Source of the DNA: Planctomycetota bacterium
GTDB taxonomy: Bacteria > Planctomycetota > Planctomycetia > Pirellulales > Pirellulaceae
Assembly: GCA_017303505.1 (NCBI GenBank)
Contig: JAFLCP010000001.1
Location: 62,001-126,000 of the forward strand
Reading direction: 5' to 3'
Length of the DNA stretch: 64,000 nt
Shown here one piece after another: positions 35,291 through 45,179 of the stretch. The translations under genes were made by a program, and so were the position numbers. The notes under the pieces are model-generated. The model did not search any database and had not been told where the DNA came from. It saw only the letters and a list, made by a program, of their open reading frames with translations. The stretch's first letter is position 1. Every line of letters begins with the position of its first letter.

Positions 35291-36523
35291 TCAATCGATG
35301 GCCGTTCCTTTGAGACGAGCGATTTCGGCGGCATCTTTATCACCACGTCCTGACAAGCAGATGACGAGATGTTGGGTGGGCGACATGGTCTTAGCGATTT
35401 CGACTGCTTTGGCAATAGCGTGACACGTTTCAAGAGCGGGCAAGATACCTTCGTTGCGAGCTAGGAGGTCGAAGGCTTGCAGTGCTTCATCATCGCGGCA
35501 ATCGATATAGTCAACGCGTTTGGTATCTTTCCAATAGCTGTGTTCGGGTCCGACACCTGGATAATCGAGACCAGCGGAGATGGAGTGCACGTCGCTGGTT
35601 TGACCATCTTCATCTTGCATGACATAGCTATAGCTGCCGTGCAGCACGCCAGGGTGTCCATGGGATAGAGGCGAAGCGTGATCACCGGGTTTCGCGCCAC
35701 GGCCGCCGGCTTCGACGCCGATGAGTCGCACACCTTCATCTTCGACGAAGGGATAGAACATACCGGCAGCATTGCTGCCACCGCCGACGCAGGCGACTAC
35801 GGTGTCGGGAAGTTTGCCGAACGATTCGAGGCATTGCTCGCGAGCTTCACGGCCGATGACAGATTGAAAATCGCGAACCATCATGGGGAAGGGATGCGGT
35901 CCGATGACGGAGCCGATGATGTAGTGCGTGTTTTCAACGCTGCTCATCCAATCGCGCATCGCTTCGTTGACGGCGTCGCGGAGAGTTTTGGAGCCGCTGG
36001 TAACAGGTCGCACTTCAGCGCCGAGGAGACGCATACTGAAGACGTTGGGCTTTTGACGGCGTACGTCTTCGGCGCCCATGTAGACGACACAGGGGAGGCC
36101 GAAGTGAGCACAGGCGGTGGCCGTGGCGACACCATGTTGACCGGCGCCGGTTTCGGCGATGACCCGTTTTTTGCCCATGCGGAGGGTGAGGAGGGTTTGT
36201 CCGATGGTGTTATTGATTTTGTGGGCGCCGGTGTGATTGACGTCTTCGCGCTTGAGCCAGATTTGGGCGCCGCCGATGTGGGCGGAGAGTCGTTTGGCGA
36301 AGTAGAGGGGTGAGGGGCGGCCGACGAAGCGCTTTAGGAGGTCATCGAGTTCCGCTTGGAAGGCGGGATCTCTTTTAGCGGATTCGTATTCTTGAACGAG
36401 TTCATCGAGGGCGCGGGTGAGGGTTTCGGGAACATAGCGACCACCAAAGGGCCCGAATCTTCCGCGTGGATCGGGGACTTGGGCGGAGGCGTGGGGAGGG
36501 TTACCGAGTTGAGCGGAGGACAT
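35291..36523 (-). CDS. trpB: Tryptophan synthase beta subunit
   Basis: This PLP enzyme joins indole and serine to make tryptophan. PLP-binding Lys lies in [10 protein letters not shown], followed by [13 protein letters not shown] and the phosphate loop [14 protein letters not shown]. The length of 410 residues is normal. The ATG at 36523 is used here; an in-frame TTG four codons upstream (36535) has a purine-rich GTGAAAG before it and could be the true start. By eye the gene is richer in G/C and purine runs on the plus strand than trpA, which may reflect codon bias or separate ancestry. Upstream lies the nested inverted-repeat region. Confidence 0.98.
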   Translation of the reverse strand: MSSAQLGNPPHASAQVPDPRGRFGPFGGRYVPETLTRALDELVQEYESAKRDPAFQAELDDLLKRFVGRPSPLYFAKRLSAHIGGAQIWLKREDVNHTGAHKINNTIGQTLLTLRMGKKRVIAETGAGQHGVATATACAHFGLPCVVYMGAEDVRRQKPNVFSMRLLGAEVRPVTSGSKTLRDAVNEAMRDWMSSVENTHYIIGSVIGPHPFPMMVRDFQSVIGREAREQCLESFGKLPDTVVACVGGGSNAAGMFYPFVEDEGVRLIGVEAGGRGAKPGDHASPLSHGHPGVLHGSYSYVMQDEDGQTSDVHSISAGLDYPGVGPEHSYWKDTKRVDYIDCRDDEALQAFDLLARNEGILPALETCHAIAKAVEIAKTMSPTQHLVICLSGRGDKDAAEIARLKGTAID

Positions 36524-36693
36524 AGCGGAGATCAACTTTCACAAAAGTGGGGGGTACAAACCGGCTCGACCGGCTATAACCGATTTTCGATCCCCCCAAG
36601 CAACCGGTCAATACCATCGAAGCCCTCCCAACCCAACAACTCCCCCGAAACGGGCCACTCTCCTCTCCCGTTTGATTCCACACTGCCTTGGTT

Positions 36694-37094
36694 CGTTTAA
36701 CCCGTACGCCGAAGGCTAGGTGCGTTGGACTCACAGTAACTCATGAGCCCATCCTTCAGCGAACTCTCCATCCCCCCTCTTCTCCTCTCCTTACTCGTCT
36801 CTCCTCTCTCGCGCAGCGCCTCCCGTATGCGGTCGGCTAGGTGCATTGGACTCAATCTCTTGTACCAACGTTTGCGATATACCGGGCCTTTTGCATGACA
36901 CGGTAAGCTGTGTTTCGGCGGCAATAAGATGGTGAGTCCAACGCACCTAGTCTACGGCGGCGCTGCGCGAGAGAGGAGAGAAGAGTGAGGTGTAAGGAGA
37001 GGGGATGGGAACAATCAGGACATAGGTGGCGCCATGGGCTCAAACGCGGCGGCAAGTCCAACGCACCTAGCCTACGGCGTACGGGTTAAACGAT
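36694..37094. repeat. Nested inverted-repeat element upstream of trpB
   Basis: The outer arms, at 36694-36734 and 37054-37094, carry GTTTAACCCGTACGCC...GGCTAGGTGCGTTGGACT and its reverse complement. Inside, 36799-36820 and 36959-36980 are a perfect 22-bp inverted repeat (core CTCTCGCGCAGCGCC). Shorter partial copies of the GGCTAGGTGCxTTGGACTCA unit lie at 36830-36853 (forward) and 36933-36960 (reverse). It is related to the 39-bp dispersed element. No coding sequence is seen in 36536-37104. Confidence 0.88.
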
Positions 37095-37104
37095 TGCGAG
37101 GCAA

Positions 37105-40100
37105 TTAACGTCTGGAGGACTTAAATTCCTTCTGCGGTACCTCGACAAGATACACGTGGGACATGTAAGCCTTACCAACTGAAGCGTCGTTGCTCTCGGC
37201 AATCACAACCGCATAGTAGGGGACCGGAACGGTCAACAAGGCTCGCCCAGTAAGCGTTTCAAATGCTTCTCGACAAAGGCTCACGTATTTCTCAGCAGCG
37301 ACTTCACTCTCGTCGGCTGGAAATGTACTCGCCACAAAAGTCATTGCCCGCTCTACGATCGCCGATCGCGGTGCACTAATACGAAAGAAACCATCATTGG
37401 ACTCTAACTTCGTAACGCCACGCGCCTCGTACGCTTGCGGACTATTTAATTGATCTATGTAAGACGAACTTCGCGGATCTACATATAAGTACATGGTGTA
37501 TTTCGTGGCCCCTTCTGCCGAATACTTAACCGTATATTCTTGATCCAACTCCAAAGTAAATCGCTCTTGCCGATGCTCTAACTTAAGATCGCTCGAATGC
37601 CGCAGCTGGTCATGAAAGACCGAATCGGCGAACTCGACCACTCGGCCATTCCTGCAGACGAACACCTTATTTTCGTGAACCGTTATAGAGTCGGGGAGCG
37701 ATCCTCCATACGGATCATCTTTCGGGAATATATGAAGTGGATACGAAGTGGATTGCCCCGCTTGGGCCGGCGATGGCAAATCGAAGGTATTCGATTTGGC
37801 AAACGCCAAACCTGTTTTCGTTGGGATCATGAAAACTGGCAACGTCTCTGAAACAACAAAACCCTTCTCCTTGGAAAGATCCGAATACCCAGCGCTTAAA
37901 CAACCTCCAGAGGCGAAACCGCTGGTTGTCGGCCGTATATAATGCACGCCCCGAGAACCCGAACCTACGAAAAACAAACTCTCTGAAACCACATTCGCAT
38001 GATACGGCAAATACGAGTGAGCCGTGATAAGTAGTTGTGGCTTTTCAAATTGCTTATCATACAAAACACCATCCCAAACCCAGTTCTCTCCAATCTTTCC
38101 GAATGTGGGAACTCTGGTCGTATAGTCAGGCCCATGAACGGGCTTCAATGCTCCGATTTCAAAGCAGTAATTCACATTGTTAGTACTGCGAACTCCAATG
38201 TACTTTCCCGCAATAACTCTCACGAGTGATGCATCGCCGTTGATAGGGGCAAATTCTCTGGCTTCCAACGCACTGGCATCAAAGCAAACCAAGCTCGAAC
38301 CGTTATACGAAAATCGTTCATCTTCTCCAAATTCTCGATGAACCCTTCCCCCTAATACCGCATAAATGAAACCTTCATGCATAGCCGCGTTTGATACACG
38401 ATTAACCAAAATACGATGTCGAATCAGCTCTTTTCGCTCGAGATCAAACACGCCGATAAAGGTCTGTGGTATGGCTTCGGCGAGCCTGGGAAGTTCAGGC
38501 GGAATTCCTGTTGTCGTTTGCCCCCACACCACAGCCAAGTTATTTCCCGCTGTGTCAGGCCTGATCGCTTGAATTTCAAAGCCGGCGACACCCATCGAGG
38601 GGTAAGCCACATTGAATCGATACCCCACCTCACGACTTATCCCAGATTCCGTGACACGTAATCGAAGCGTCCGAGGACCCAATTGCTCAATCGATGGTGT
38701 CCACTTTAGAATGCCGTTCTCGATCCTGGGTGTATGATCATCTTTCTCATCGCCAGCCCCTGATGAGCCGTCAAGCACCTCAACTTGAGCTGACACACTG
38801 TGCCCACTTCTGTCATTTCGTTCCACCACCAGACTATCGTCGCGATCGTCCACAGCGACAACTGCCATTACTTCATCGTCGATACGAATACGAATAGGCA
38901 GACGTCGCGTTTCAAAAAAAGTGAGTGACTGAACGAAGATCTTATTTTGCGCCGCTGTAATTGAAGCCATGAGACGCAATTGCTCGGAGCCATTATTGGC
39001 AACGTCCTGTAAGATATCAACTTCGCGAGTTCTCCCATCTTTGTCTACGGGAAAGACGTATCCTCCACCCTGATGAAGTACAGGTCGCTCTCGCCTTACG
39101 TTAAGCCTAGAACCATCAATCGCAACCACCTCCATCAGCTCATTGTCGATTCGCACCCAGCCTGCGTTCGCAATAGTTCCCACATCACCTCTGACTACAA
39201 TCTCCGTATCTTCGGACTTAATTTCCCTATCCAGCACGACCATTGGCTGCTTCAGTTTGTCCAAGTCAATCAATGCCAATTGACGCTTAGGATCACCCAT
39301 GTCAAGATTGCTATAGAAAGTCCGGATGACCTCCACTTCCCCTGCCTGCAACTTGATCGGCAAGGCAAGCGGAACGCCAGGGATTACTTCCCTGGGAACC
39401 TCTGCGAGAACAGCGGAGCCAATGGGCTCATTCGCCCAAAGGTCCTTATCGATGCGGGCCACGAGCAGTTTCTTGTCTCCGATAACTAACGCCACTCCAC
39501 GTTTATCGTCACAAAAGGTATGCGACACATCTTTGCCGGGCAAATATCGAGTTCGTAATACTGCGCGCATCTCCCCTGTCACAGATGGCGAATTTCCGGA
39601 TTCTAAGTTGGGAACATCGATAGATTCGCGAATCGTGAGATCAAGTTTAGAGGCAAAGCAGATTTTCTTTTGGGGATCAATACCGACAACGATTGGCAAT
39701 TCCGAGAAGCCTGCTAAAGCATTAAAGCTGGCTATATTCACGAGATTTCCGCTTGCAGTGTCGGCGAAAAAACGGCCGTTTGAAACCCTACCGCCAATAA
39801 AGAATGTATCACTCCCTCCAGAGAAATTCTCGATCACAACATGTCTACCCGTCGGGTCACTAAAACCGAAATCTCCCTTCTCTACAAGACTTAAACACTC
39901 CCAATCAGCAATTTGGAATCCCTTGGTACTGGCGACTGCTAAGCGCTCGCCGTCTGGAGTTACCGCGATAGAATAGCATTGAAACTGAGTTACATAAGAT
40001 TGCTCAGCCGTTGAAAGGTTGATTCGCCCGAGCATACCAACGGGATTGTCATTGTTAGCGTTCTTTACTAGGCTCAATACATACACAAAGGGATCGTTGG

Positions 40101-41136
40101 GATTCGAACTCGACACCAAAGAGACGATGCTACTCCCCTGCGTCAACTGAACTTTTGAAATTGCCTCGCCAGTGGCTGAGTCAACAACATACAAGACATC
40201 ATCACTACTTCCCGTAAAGACAAACTGATTTCGAGTCGCCCCTGGTTTATAACACGCAGCTGAAGGCAGACCTTTAACGTCGTAGCGACGAACCGGAGAA
40301 ATTTCCGTACCTGAAAACGAATTCAGTGAATACACTAAAAATCCGTGATCATCACTGCTGAGAAGCAACGATCCACTGTCGGGTGCATACGCAGCTCGCC
40401 ACGGCAAAGCAGGCAAATCTATCTCCAGTAAGTTGCTACCCTTATTGGCTTGCGACAATTCCGTTTTAGATTTCGTGTCTGAGGGGGACGGAATTGCGAT
40501 TCGCGACTTTCCCACCTCACTTCGCACATTCCGATCGGCGAACCCTCCCAGCTCACGAAGATTTCGATTCTCTGCTATTTTGCCTAAACCATCTACCGAG
40601 ACAGGATCCGTAAGGGGCTCAATACGCCGATCCTCTGGACCGTCCCATGGATCAGCTCCCTTCCACACATAAGCATGTTCACCTTGAATGGGCTGTGATT
40701 CATGTCGTGCTTGATATTCGGCTTGTGGTGCAACTGGTTGAGGACCGATCGATTTTTGAAGAACGTTCTCACTAAGATCCTTCCCTATTCCGCCCAACGC
40801 CAAGAAAATCACGCCTAAGGCAACAAACCCCATCACGAAAAGAGTGAAAACGGTGGTAAAAACAATCAGAATAGGCCAAAACAGCGACTTGTTTTTGGAC
40901 GAAGGTGTTGCGAATTGTTGGCCCGCATACCCTGCCTGATTCGTTCCTACAGGTGACTGCGCAGCTGGTGATGCATTTTCAACAGTAGTGGTAGTTGCAA
41001 AATCAAAAATATCCACTCCCTTGTCTGAGGGAACCGATACCAGACTGCGACAGACCGGACAAGGAGTTTGCCTACCAGCTAACGAGACCATCGCATGAAA
41101 CGTATGACCGTTTTGGCAAACTACTTTAATAGACAT
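37105..41136 (-). CDS. Zinc-ribbon, membrane-anchored beta-propeller-like giant protein
   Basis: The protein has 1343 residues. The N-terminus has a small treble-clef or zinc-ribbon motif (C7...H11 and C26-P-V-C29), a disordered stretch, and one transmembrane segment at 85-116, so it is anchored with the ribbon in the cytoplasm and the bulk outside. The body shows repeated propeller-like strands (AAYAPDSGSLLLSSDDHGFL, YSIAVTPDGERLAVASTKG). A pair of motifs reads IDNELMEVVAIDGSRLNVRR and IDDEVMAVVAVDD. About residues 1215-1343 share a module with the product of the divergent gene at 41394. It is not recognised as a known family. The role is probably in the cell envelope, as sensing or scaffold. 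Confidence 0.75.
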   Translation of the reverse strand: MSIKVVCQNGHTFHAMVSLAGRQTPCPVCRSLVSVPSDKGVDIFDFATTTTVENASPAAQSPVGTNQAGYAGQQFATPSSKNKSLFWPILIVFTTVFTLFVMGFVALGVIFLALGGIGKDLSENVLQKSIGPQPVAPQAEYQARHESQPIQGEHAYVWKGADPWDGPEDRRIEPLTDPVSVDGLGKIAENRNLRELGGFADRNVRSEVGKSRIAIPSPSDTKSKTELSQANKGSNLLEIDLPALPWRAAYAPDSGSLLLSSDDHGFLVYSLNSFSGTEISPVRRYDVKGLPSAACYKPGATRNQFVFTGSSDDVLYVVDSATGEAISKVQLTQGSSIVSLVSSSNPNDPFVYVLSLVKNANNDNPVGMLGRINLSTAEQSYVTQFQCYSIAVTPDGERLAVASTKGFQIADWECLSLVEKGDFGFSDPTGRHVVIENFSGGSDTFFIGGRVSNGRFFADTASGNLVNIASFNALAGFSELPIVVGIDPQKKICFASKLDLTIRESIDVPNLESGNSPSVTGEMRAVLRTRYLPGKDVSHTFCDDKRGVALVIGDKKLLVARIDKDLWANEPIGSAVLAEVPREVIPGVPLALPIKLQAGEVEVIRTFYSNLDMGDPKRQLALIDLDKLKQPMVVLDREIKSEDTEIVVRGDVGTIANAGWVRIDNELMEVVAIDGSRLNVRRERPVLHQGGGYVFPVDKDGRTREVDILQDVANNGSEQLRLMASITAAQNKIFVQSLTFFETRRLPIRIRIDDEVMAVVAVDDRDDSLVVERNDRSGHSVSAQVEVLDGSSGAGDEKDDHTPRIENGILKWTPSIEQLGPRTLRLRVTESGISREVGYRFNVAYPSMGVAGFEIQAIRPDTAGNNLAVVWGQTTTGIPPELPRLAEAIPQTFIGVFDLERKELIRHRILVNRVSNAAMHEGFIYAVLGGRVHREFGEDERFSYNGSSLVCFDASALEAREFAPINGDASLVRVIAGKYIGVRSTNNVNYCFEIGALKPVHGPDYTTRVPTFGKIGENWVWDGVLYDKQFEKPQLLITAHSYLPYHANVVSESLFFVGSGSRGVHYIRPTTSGFASGGCLSAGYSDLSKEKGFVVSETLPVFMIPTKTGLAFAKSNTFDLPSPAQAGQSTSYPLHIFPKDDPYGGSLPDSITVHENKVFVCRNGRVVEFADSVFHDQLRHSSDLKLEHRQERFTLELDQEYTVKYSAEGATKYTMYLYVDPRSSSYIDQLNSPQAYEARGVTKLESNDGFFRISAPRSAIVERAMTFVASTFPADESEVAAEKYVSLCREAFETLTGRALLTVPVPYYAVVIAESNDASVGKAYMSHVYLVEVPQKEFKSSRR

Positions 41137-41393
41137 ATATCAAGCCGCTGAGAGGGAATAATGTAGGTGACTTAGGACAAGCGAAATGAACATCTTGCAC
41201 GACGTTCTATTCATCTCGGCTGGAAATAACATGATAAGCAAATTGAAACATTCTAACCCAGAGAGTCTTCAGTTGCATTATCATACCTGCTAGATTCTCT
41301 TCAATGCTAGACTGCGGAAGAACATAAAACCTAGGCCGCCGCAGAACAGTTCGCAACCTCCCCCTTGGCTCATCAACCTTGAAAGCGTGAATC

Positions 41394-42965
41394 ATGAAGC
41401 GGACAATCTTTGGTGCATGGACACTTTTGGCCTCTGTCGTTTTCGGACAAGAAAGTGGCGAGGTACCGTCCACAGATTTTACCAATGCACCTTTGATTGC
41501 CGCCCCCGCAGCCGAGTCGACTTCTGCATCGGCTGCTGAGCAGCCAAACATCGTCCTTCAACACCTAAAACTACCATTTCGACCCGAGGGCTTTGTCCTA
41601 TCCGATATGGACGATGCGATATTCACTTGGGGGCAAGAGCCCAACCAAACTGTAATCAAGATGCTTCTTTTGAACACTGAAACCGGCGACATACTAGCCG
41701 AAAGCACAATCGACCAATCGATTCGTCAAGCTGCGGTGAACTCAAGCGATGTATTCATTGAAACGGTAGGTGTAGGTGACCATATCAAGCGATTGCGGCG
41801 GAGTGACTTACGAATTGTCGAAAAACTTCCCGTCACGGGCGGATTCGAGTTATATAACGACAGCCTGCTTGCTGTTCGAAACGGCGAAGAACTATACACT
41901 CTCCCTGCATTCAAGAAGATCAACTATGCGCCGGGTATCGACGTAATCCCCTCCCCTAACCACGAACGCAAAGGAAACACTTACGCTAACGGCTTTATTT
42001 GGCGAGGCATCCTGTGGAGCCATGATTTCAAGCCCAAGCTACTGCTTAACTCCAACGCATTTCCAAAGTTGTTCAATGATGACTCACAGCAGATCGCAAC
42101 TCACTTGTGGTGCAATGGGCAGATACTGTATTCCGCTATCCCCTGCCGCAGCCGGCCCGTTCGAAGTCGCACGGCTATTCCTGTCGTATTTCACGAAGGT
42201 GGTAAGCTACTATTCTGCGATCCAACAACACTCGAAATCCTGCAATCGGTACCGATGATGGAAGGCAAACTTATAGGGCTCACGAACCATCGCGTTTTTA
42301 TTGAACGCAACAGAGAAATCTATACTGTCTCTGTTCCGCAAATACCTAAGCCAAATACCTTAGAAGCGACGAAATCACCGTGGCTCCTGAATCATCAAGC
42401 ACCAACTGAATTCAGCTACAAGTGCGAAGGTGCAGTCGAATACAAAATGGAAATCGCGGGGCTGTTCAACAACCAAAAAACGATTTTGCTCAGCTCGAAA
42501 ACCGGAGACTTCCAAATCAACCTATATGAATGGTTACCTGAAATTTACGAAGGAACCATGAAAGATCAAAAGCGTCTCAATCTACGCCGGGAACTTGACG
42601 AGTCGAGCCATGTCTTTAAGCAGCTTATTGGTAGACTCCCCAAAGGACTTCCTCGGATGATACAAATCCGGGTCGCCGCTTATGATAAAGACTTGAAGAC
42701 AAAAGTACTTAGCCACAACTGTATCGTTGAAATTCCACTGTCAAAATTTCAACTATCTAGCGTCGTCACCGCCCAAGGTACGGATCGAATCTGGCGTGAC
42801 CAAAACGAAAAAACTTACACCAACCCATTCCTACGCATCCAGGACAAAAACGTACTGCTGCGCACCCAAGATCCCAAAACGCCACAATCCATTCCGATCG
42901 AAAACCTGAGTGAATTTGACCGAGCTTGGCTAGGAATCGCCGAATTCGAACCAAAGATTGAATAG
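41394..42965 (+). CDS. Secreted protein paralogous in its C-terminus to the divergent giant
   Basis: This is a protein of 523 residues with signal peptide KRTIFGAWTLLASVVFG. Propeller-like strands fill the first two thirds. From about residue 340 the sequence follows that of the 37105-41136 product. EFSYKCEGAVEYKMEI pairs with YTVKYSAEGATKYTMYL, and IQIRVAAYDKDLKTKVLSHN with the later YYAVVIAESNDASVGKAYMSH; both then end in a VEIP/VEVP-x-x-x-F strand. The two genes face away from each other across 257 bp and are probably controlled together. Function is unknown; an envelope-located partner of the membrane-anchored protein is a reasonable guess. The stop codon is followed within two bases by an 8-bp repeat array. 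Confidence 0.7.
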   Translation: MKRTIFGAWTLLASVVFGQESGEVPSTDFTNAPLIAAPAAESTSASAAEQPNIVLQHLKLPFRPEGFVLSDMDDAIFTWGQEPNQTVIKMLLLNTETGDILAESTIDQSIRQAAVNSSDVFIETVGVGDHIKRLRRSDLRIVEKLPVTGGFELYNDSLLAVRNGEELYTLPAFKKINYAPGIDVIPSPNHERKGNTYANGFIWRGILWSHDFKPKLLLNSNAFPKLFNDDSQQIATHLWCNGQILYSAIPCRSRPVRSRTAIPVVFHEGGKLLFCDPTTLEILQSVPMMEGKLIGLTNHRVFIERNREIYTVSVPQIPKPNTLEATKSPWLLNHQAPTEFSYKCEGAVEYKMEIAGLFNNQKTILLSSKTGDFQINLYEWLPEIYEGTMKDQKRLNLRRELDESSHVFKQLIGRLPKGLPRMIQIRVAAYDKDLKTKVLSHNCIVEIPLSKFQLSSVVTAQGTDRIWRDQNEKTYTNPFLRIQDKNVLLRTQDPKTPQSIPIENLSEFDRAWLGIAEFEPKIE

Positions 42966-42966
42966 G

Positions 42967-43163
42967 CAGTGATTCAGTTTTCAGTGATTCAGTGATTCAG
43001 TGATTCAGTGATTCAGTGATTCAGTTTTCAGGACGGTGAGTTAGCTAGTGTTGTGCTAATGGTACACTTATATGAACTTTTGGCACAACCAATCTATCGC
43101 CGAACGACTTCCTCACTGAACCACTGAAAACTGAATCACTGAACCACTAAATACTGAACCACC
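42967..43163. repeat. Paired inverted 8-bp arrays (TGATTCAG ... CTGAATCA)
   Basis: Forward TGATTCAG units fill 42967-43030, and reverse-complement units (CTGAATCACTGAA, with variants) fill 43114-43163, separated by about 83 bp of unique sequence. The array covers almost the whole gap between two coplanar genes. The first base of the next gene's ATG follows at 43166. Confidence 0.88.
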
Positions 43164-43165
43164 CC

Positions 43166-44236
43166 ATGTCCACACCGAACAACGAAATCAAAGGGAGAGG
43201 AACCGGTGAGAACCCGAAGAATCGGTTTGAGAAGATTCAAATCGAATTGGATGCGGAGGCGTTGTACAGTGATGAAGATGAAGGCAGCAAGCGCGGTCCG
43301 AAGACAGAGTTTTTTGACGACCTAAGTGAATCGGTCATCACCGAAAACAACAGCCCCGATATTCCATATCGCTGGAGTATCAATCCCTATCGTGGCTGTG
43401 AACACGGTTGCTCTTATTGTTACGCGCGACCGTATCATGAATTCTTGGGACTCAATGCGGGTCTGGACTTTGAGCAGAAGATCATCGTAAAACGCAAAGC
43501 GCCTGAACTGGTTCGGCAATGGATTTCCAAACCGAAGTGGACCGGCGAACGACTTGCTCTCTCCGGTGTGACCGACCCTTATCAACCGGTTGAAGCCAAG
43601 TTAAAAATTACTCGCCAGATCTTAGAGATCATGCTGCAAACACAACATTGTGTCACGATGATCACCAAGAACGCTTTGATCGCACGAGACATCGACCTAC
43701 TAAGTGAGCTCGCCCAAAAGTCGCTCACAGGAATTGCGATAAGCATTACGACATTGGATGCCGACCTCGCGCGAATTATGGAACCGCGCACATCATCACC
43801 CGCAGCTCGCTTTCGCACGGCTCGCGAACTGAGTGCGGCAGGCATTCCCGTTCACGTGAATATAGCTCCCATGATTCCGGGCCTCAATGACCACGAACTA
43901 CCACAGCTCATACAAACCGCAGCCGATCATGGCGCGCGATCTGTCGGCATGCAGATTGTTCGCTTACCCGGAGCTGTTGCAGACATATTTGCAAATTGGC
44001 TAGAACAGCATTACTCGACCCAAAAAGAGAAGATCCTCAATCGTATTCGGGCCACACGTGAAGGGAAGCTCAACAATTCCGATTTCAAATCGCGCATGCG
44101 TGGCTCTGGCATTCTCGCTGAGAGCATCATTCAAACCTTCAAGATTTGGAGCAAACGCTGCAAGCTCGACGGTGGCATGCCCAAATTGGACGAATCAAAG
44201 TTCATTCCGCCATCAGGCCAATTACGATTGTTTTGA
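43166..44236 (+). CDS. Radical SAM protein, PA0069/SplB-like family
   Basis: The cluster motif is CEHGCSYCYA, giving CxxxCxxC for the 4Fe-4S centre that cleaves S-adenosylmethionine. It is preceded by NPYRGC, the sequence around the first cysteine in this family. Later sequence (LSGVTDPYQPVE, MITKNALIARDIDLLSEL) is typical of the SplB-like group to which spore photoproduct lyase belongs, but photoproduct lyase proper is found in spore formers. The length of 356 residues is normal for the family called PA0069. The reaction is not known. The HD-like gene follows 110-120 bp downstream on the same strand. Confidence 0.9.
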   Translation: MSTPNNEIKGRGTGENPKNRFEKIQIELDAEALYSDEDEGSKRGPKTEFFDDLSESVITENNSPDIPYRWSINPYRGCEHGCSYCYARPYHEFLGLNAGLDFEQKIIVKRKAPELVRQWISKPKWTGERLALSGVTDPYQPVEAKLKITRQILEIMLQTQHCVTMITKNALIARDIDLLSELAQKSLTGIAISITTLDADLARIMEPRTSSPAARFRTARELSAAGIPVHVNIAPMIPGLNDHELPQLIQTAADHGARSVGMQIVRLPGAVADIFANWLEQHYSTQKEKILNRIRATREGKLNNSDFKSRMRGSGILAESIIQTFKIWSKRCKLDGGMPKLDESKFIPPSGQLRLF

Positions 44237-44358
44237 GATGCGCGGTGCCTTACGCGGTCGGATTATTCGCTTGCATAATGCATGGCTTCGGTGATAATGT
44301 TGCTATCTGACCATCGATTTCCTTATGACCGCTGCACACACCCAACGTGCAGCCCCCA

Positions 44359-45177
44359 ATGACAAACCCAAGGACTTCTAAGACACGCCGACGCATTGCG
44401 TGGGAAGCAGCATGTTTGCTTCTCTATCGCCGGGAACAAGAAATTTATCGAGCTAAACTTGTGGCAGGAAAACGCATCTGCGGCGGCTGGGTTCCACGCC
44501 GAGAACTTCCCACCAATCAAGAAGTTCTCGATGAACTCGCTCGCATCTCAGAACCAGGTGCCTGCCTTAACGAACCGAACTTCGACGACGCCGAACTTAA
44601 TTGGCTTGAAGCGAAAGCCAAACTATCTCCTCGGACAGAGAAAATCGTTTCCCAATCCGATACGGCCTGGTTCAGCGACTCTCTCGACCAACCCATACAA
44701 GACTCTCGTCCAGAGTGCATCGACGACTGGCAACAACTCGTCGCCCTTCTGCGACCACTCGAAAACATTCGCATGCCTCCACCTTTTTTCCAAACAGGTG
44801 ATGCACTATTCCACAGCTTACAAGCATTCGAGCACGCAGCCACAATCGCACCCTACGACCAAGAGTTCCTGCTAGCCGCACTGCTGCACGAAGTGGGACG
44901 AGCCGTAGACACACGCGACCCCGTGACCGCAACGCTTGAACTACTGGCCGATGATGTCTCCGATAGAACCCTGTGGCTGATCGAAAATCTCCCCGAGGCA
45001 AACAAGATCCATCTGGGCACAATCGGCCATCGCTGCTTGAAACGCTTACGCGAAAACGAAAGCTACGAAGAACTCATCCTCCTCTCCGATTGCGATCGCC
45101 AAGCGTGTGCAAGCCAAGCCAACGTGCGGCAAGTAGAAGAAGCGATGGAGTATATTGCGGCGATCGGGGAGATGTAG
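44359..45177 (+). CDS. Predicted HD-superfamily protein, function unknown
   Basis: From the ATG at 44359 the protein has 272 residues. The N-terminus is basic and carries RRREIAWEAA-like (here RRRIAWEAACLLLYRREQ) helical sequence. In the second half a His-rich helical region reads LFHSLQAFEHA and LLAALLHEVGRAVD. This looks like an HD phosphohydrolase fold in which HD has become HE, followed by helices with DRQACASQANVRQVEEAM. If metal-dependent, it could act on nucleotides, but the changed residue makes this uncertain. A GTG at 44347 in the same frame is another possible start; neither has a good ribosome site. An 8-bp array follows the stop codon at 45177. Confidence 0.6.
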   Translation: MTNPRTSKTRRRIAWEAACLLLYRREQEIYRAKLVAGKRICGGWVPRRELPTNQEVLDELARISEPGACLNEPNFDDAELNWLEAKAKLSPRTEKIVSQSDTAWFSDSLDQPIQDSRPECIDDWQQLVALLRPLENIRMPPPFFQTGDALFHSLQAFEHAATIAPYDQEFLLAALLHEVGRAVDTRDPVTATLELLADDVSDRTLWLIENLPEANKIHLGTIGHRCLKRLRENESYEELILLSDCDRQACASQANVRQVEEAMEYIAAIGEM

Positions 45178-45179
45178 AT

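Noticed and set aside
35678-36313. 211-codon plus-strand frame opposite trpB
   Set aside because: Shadow of trpB; its Gly/Asp/Glu-rich sequence follows from the antisense of codon-biased coding DNA.
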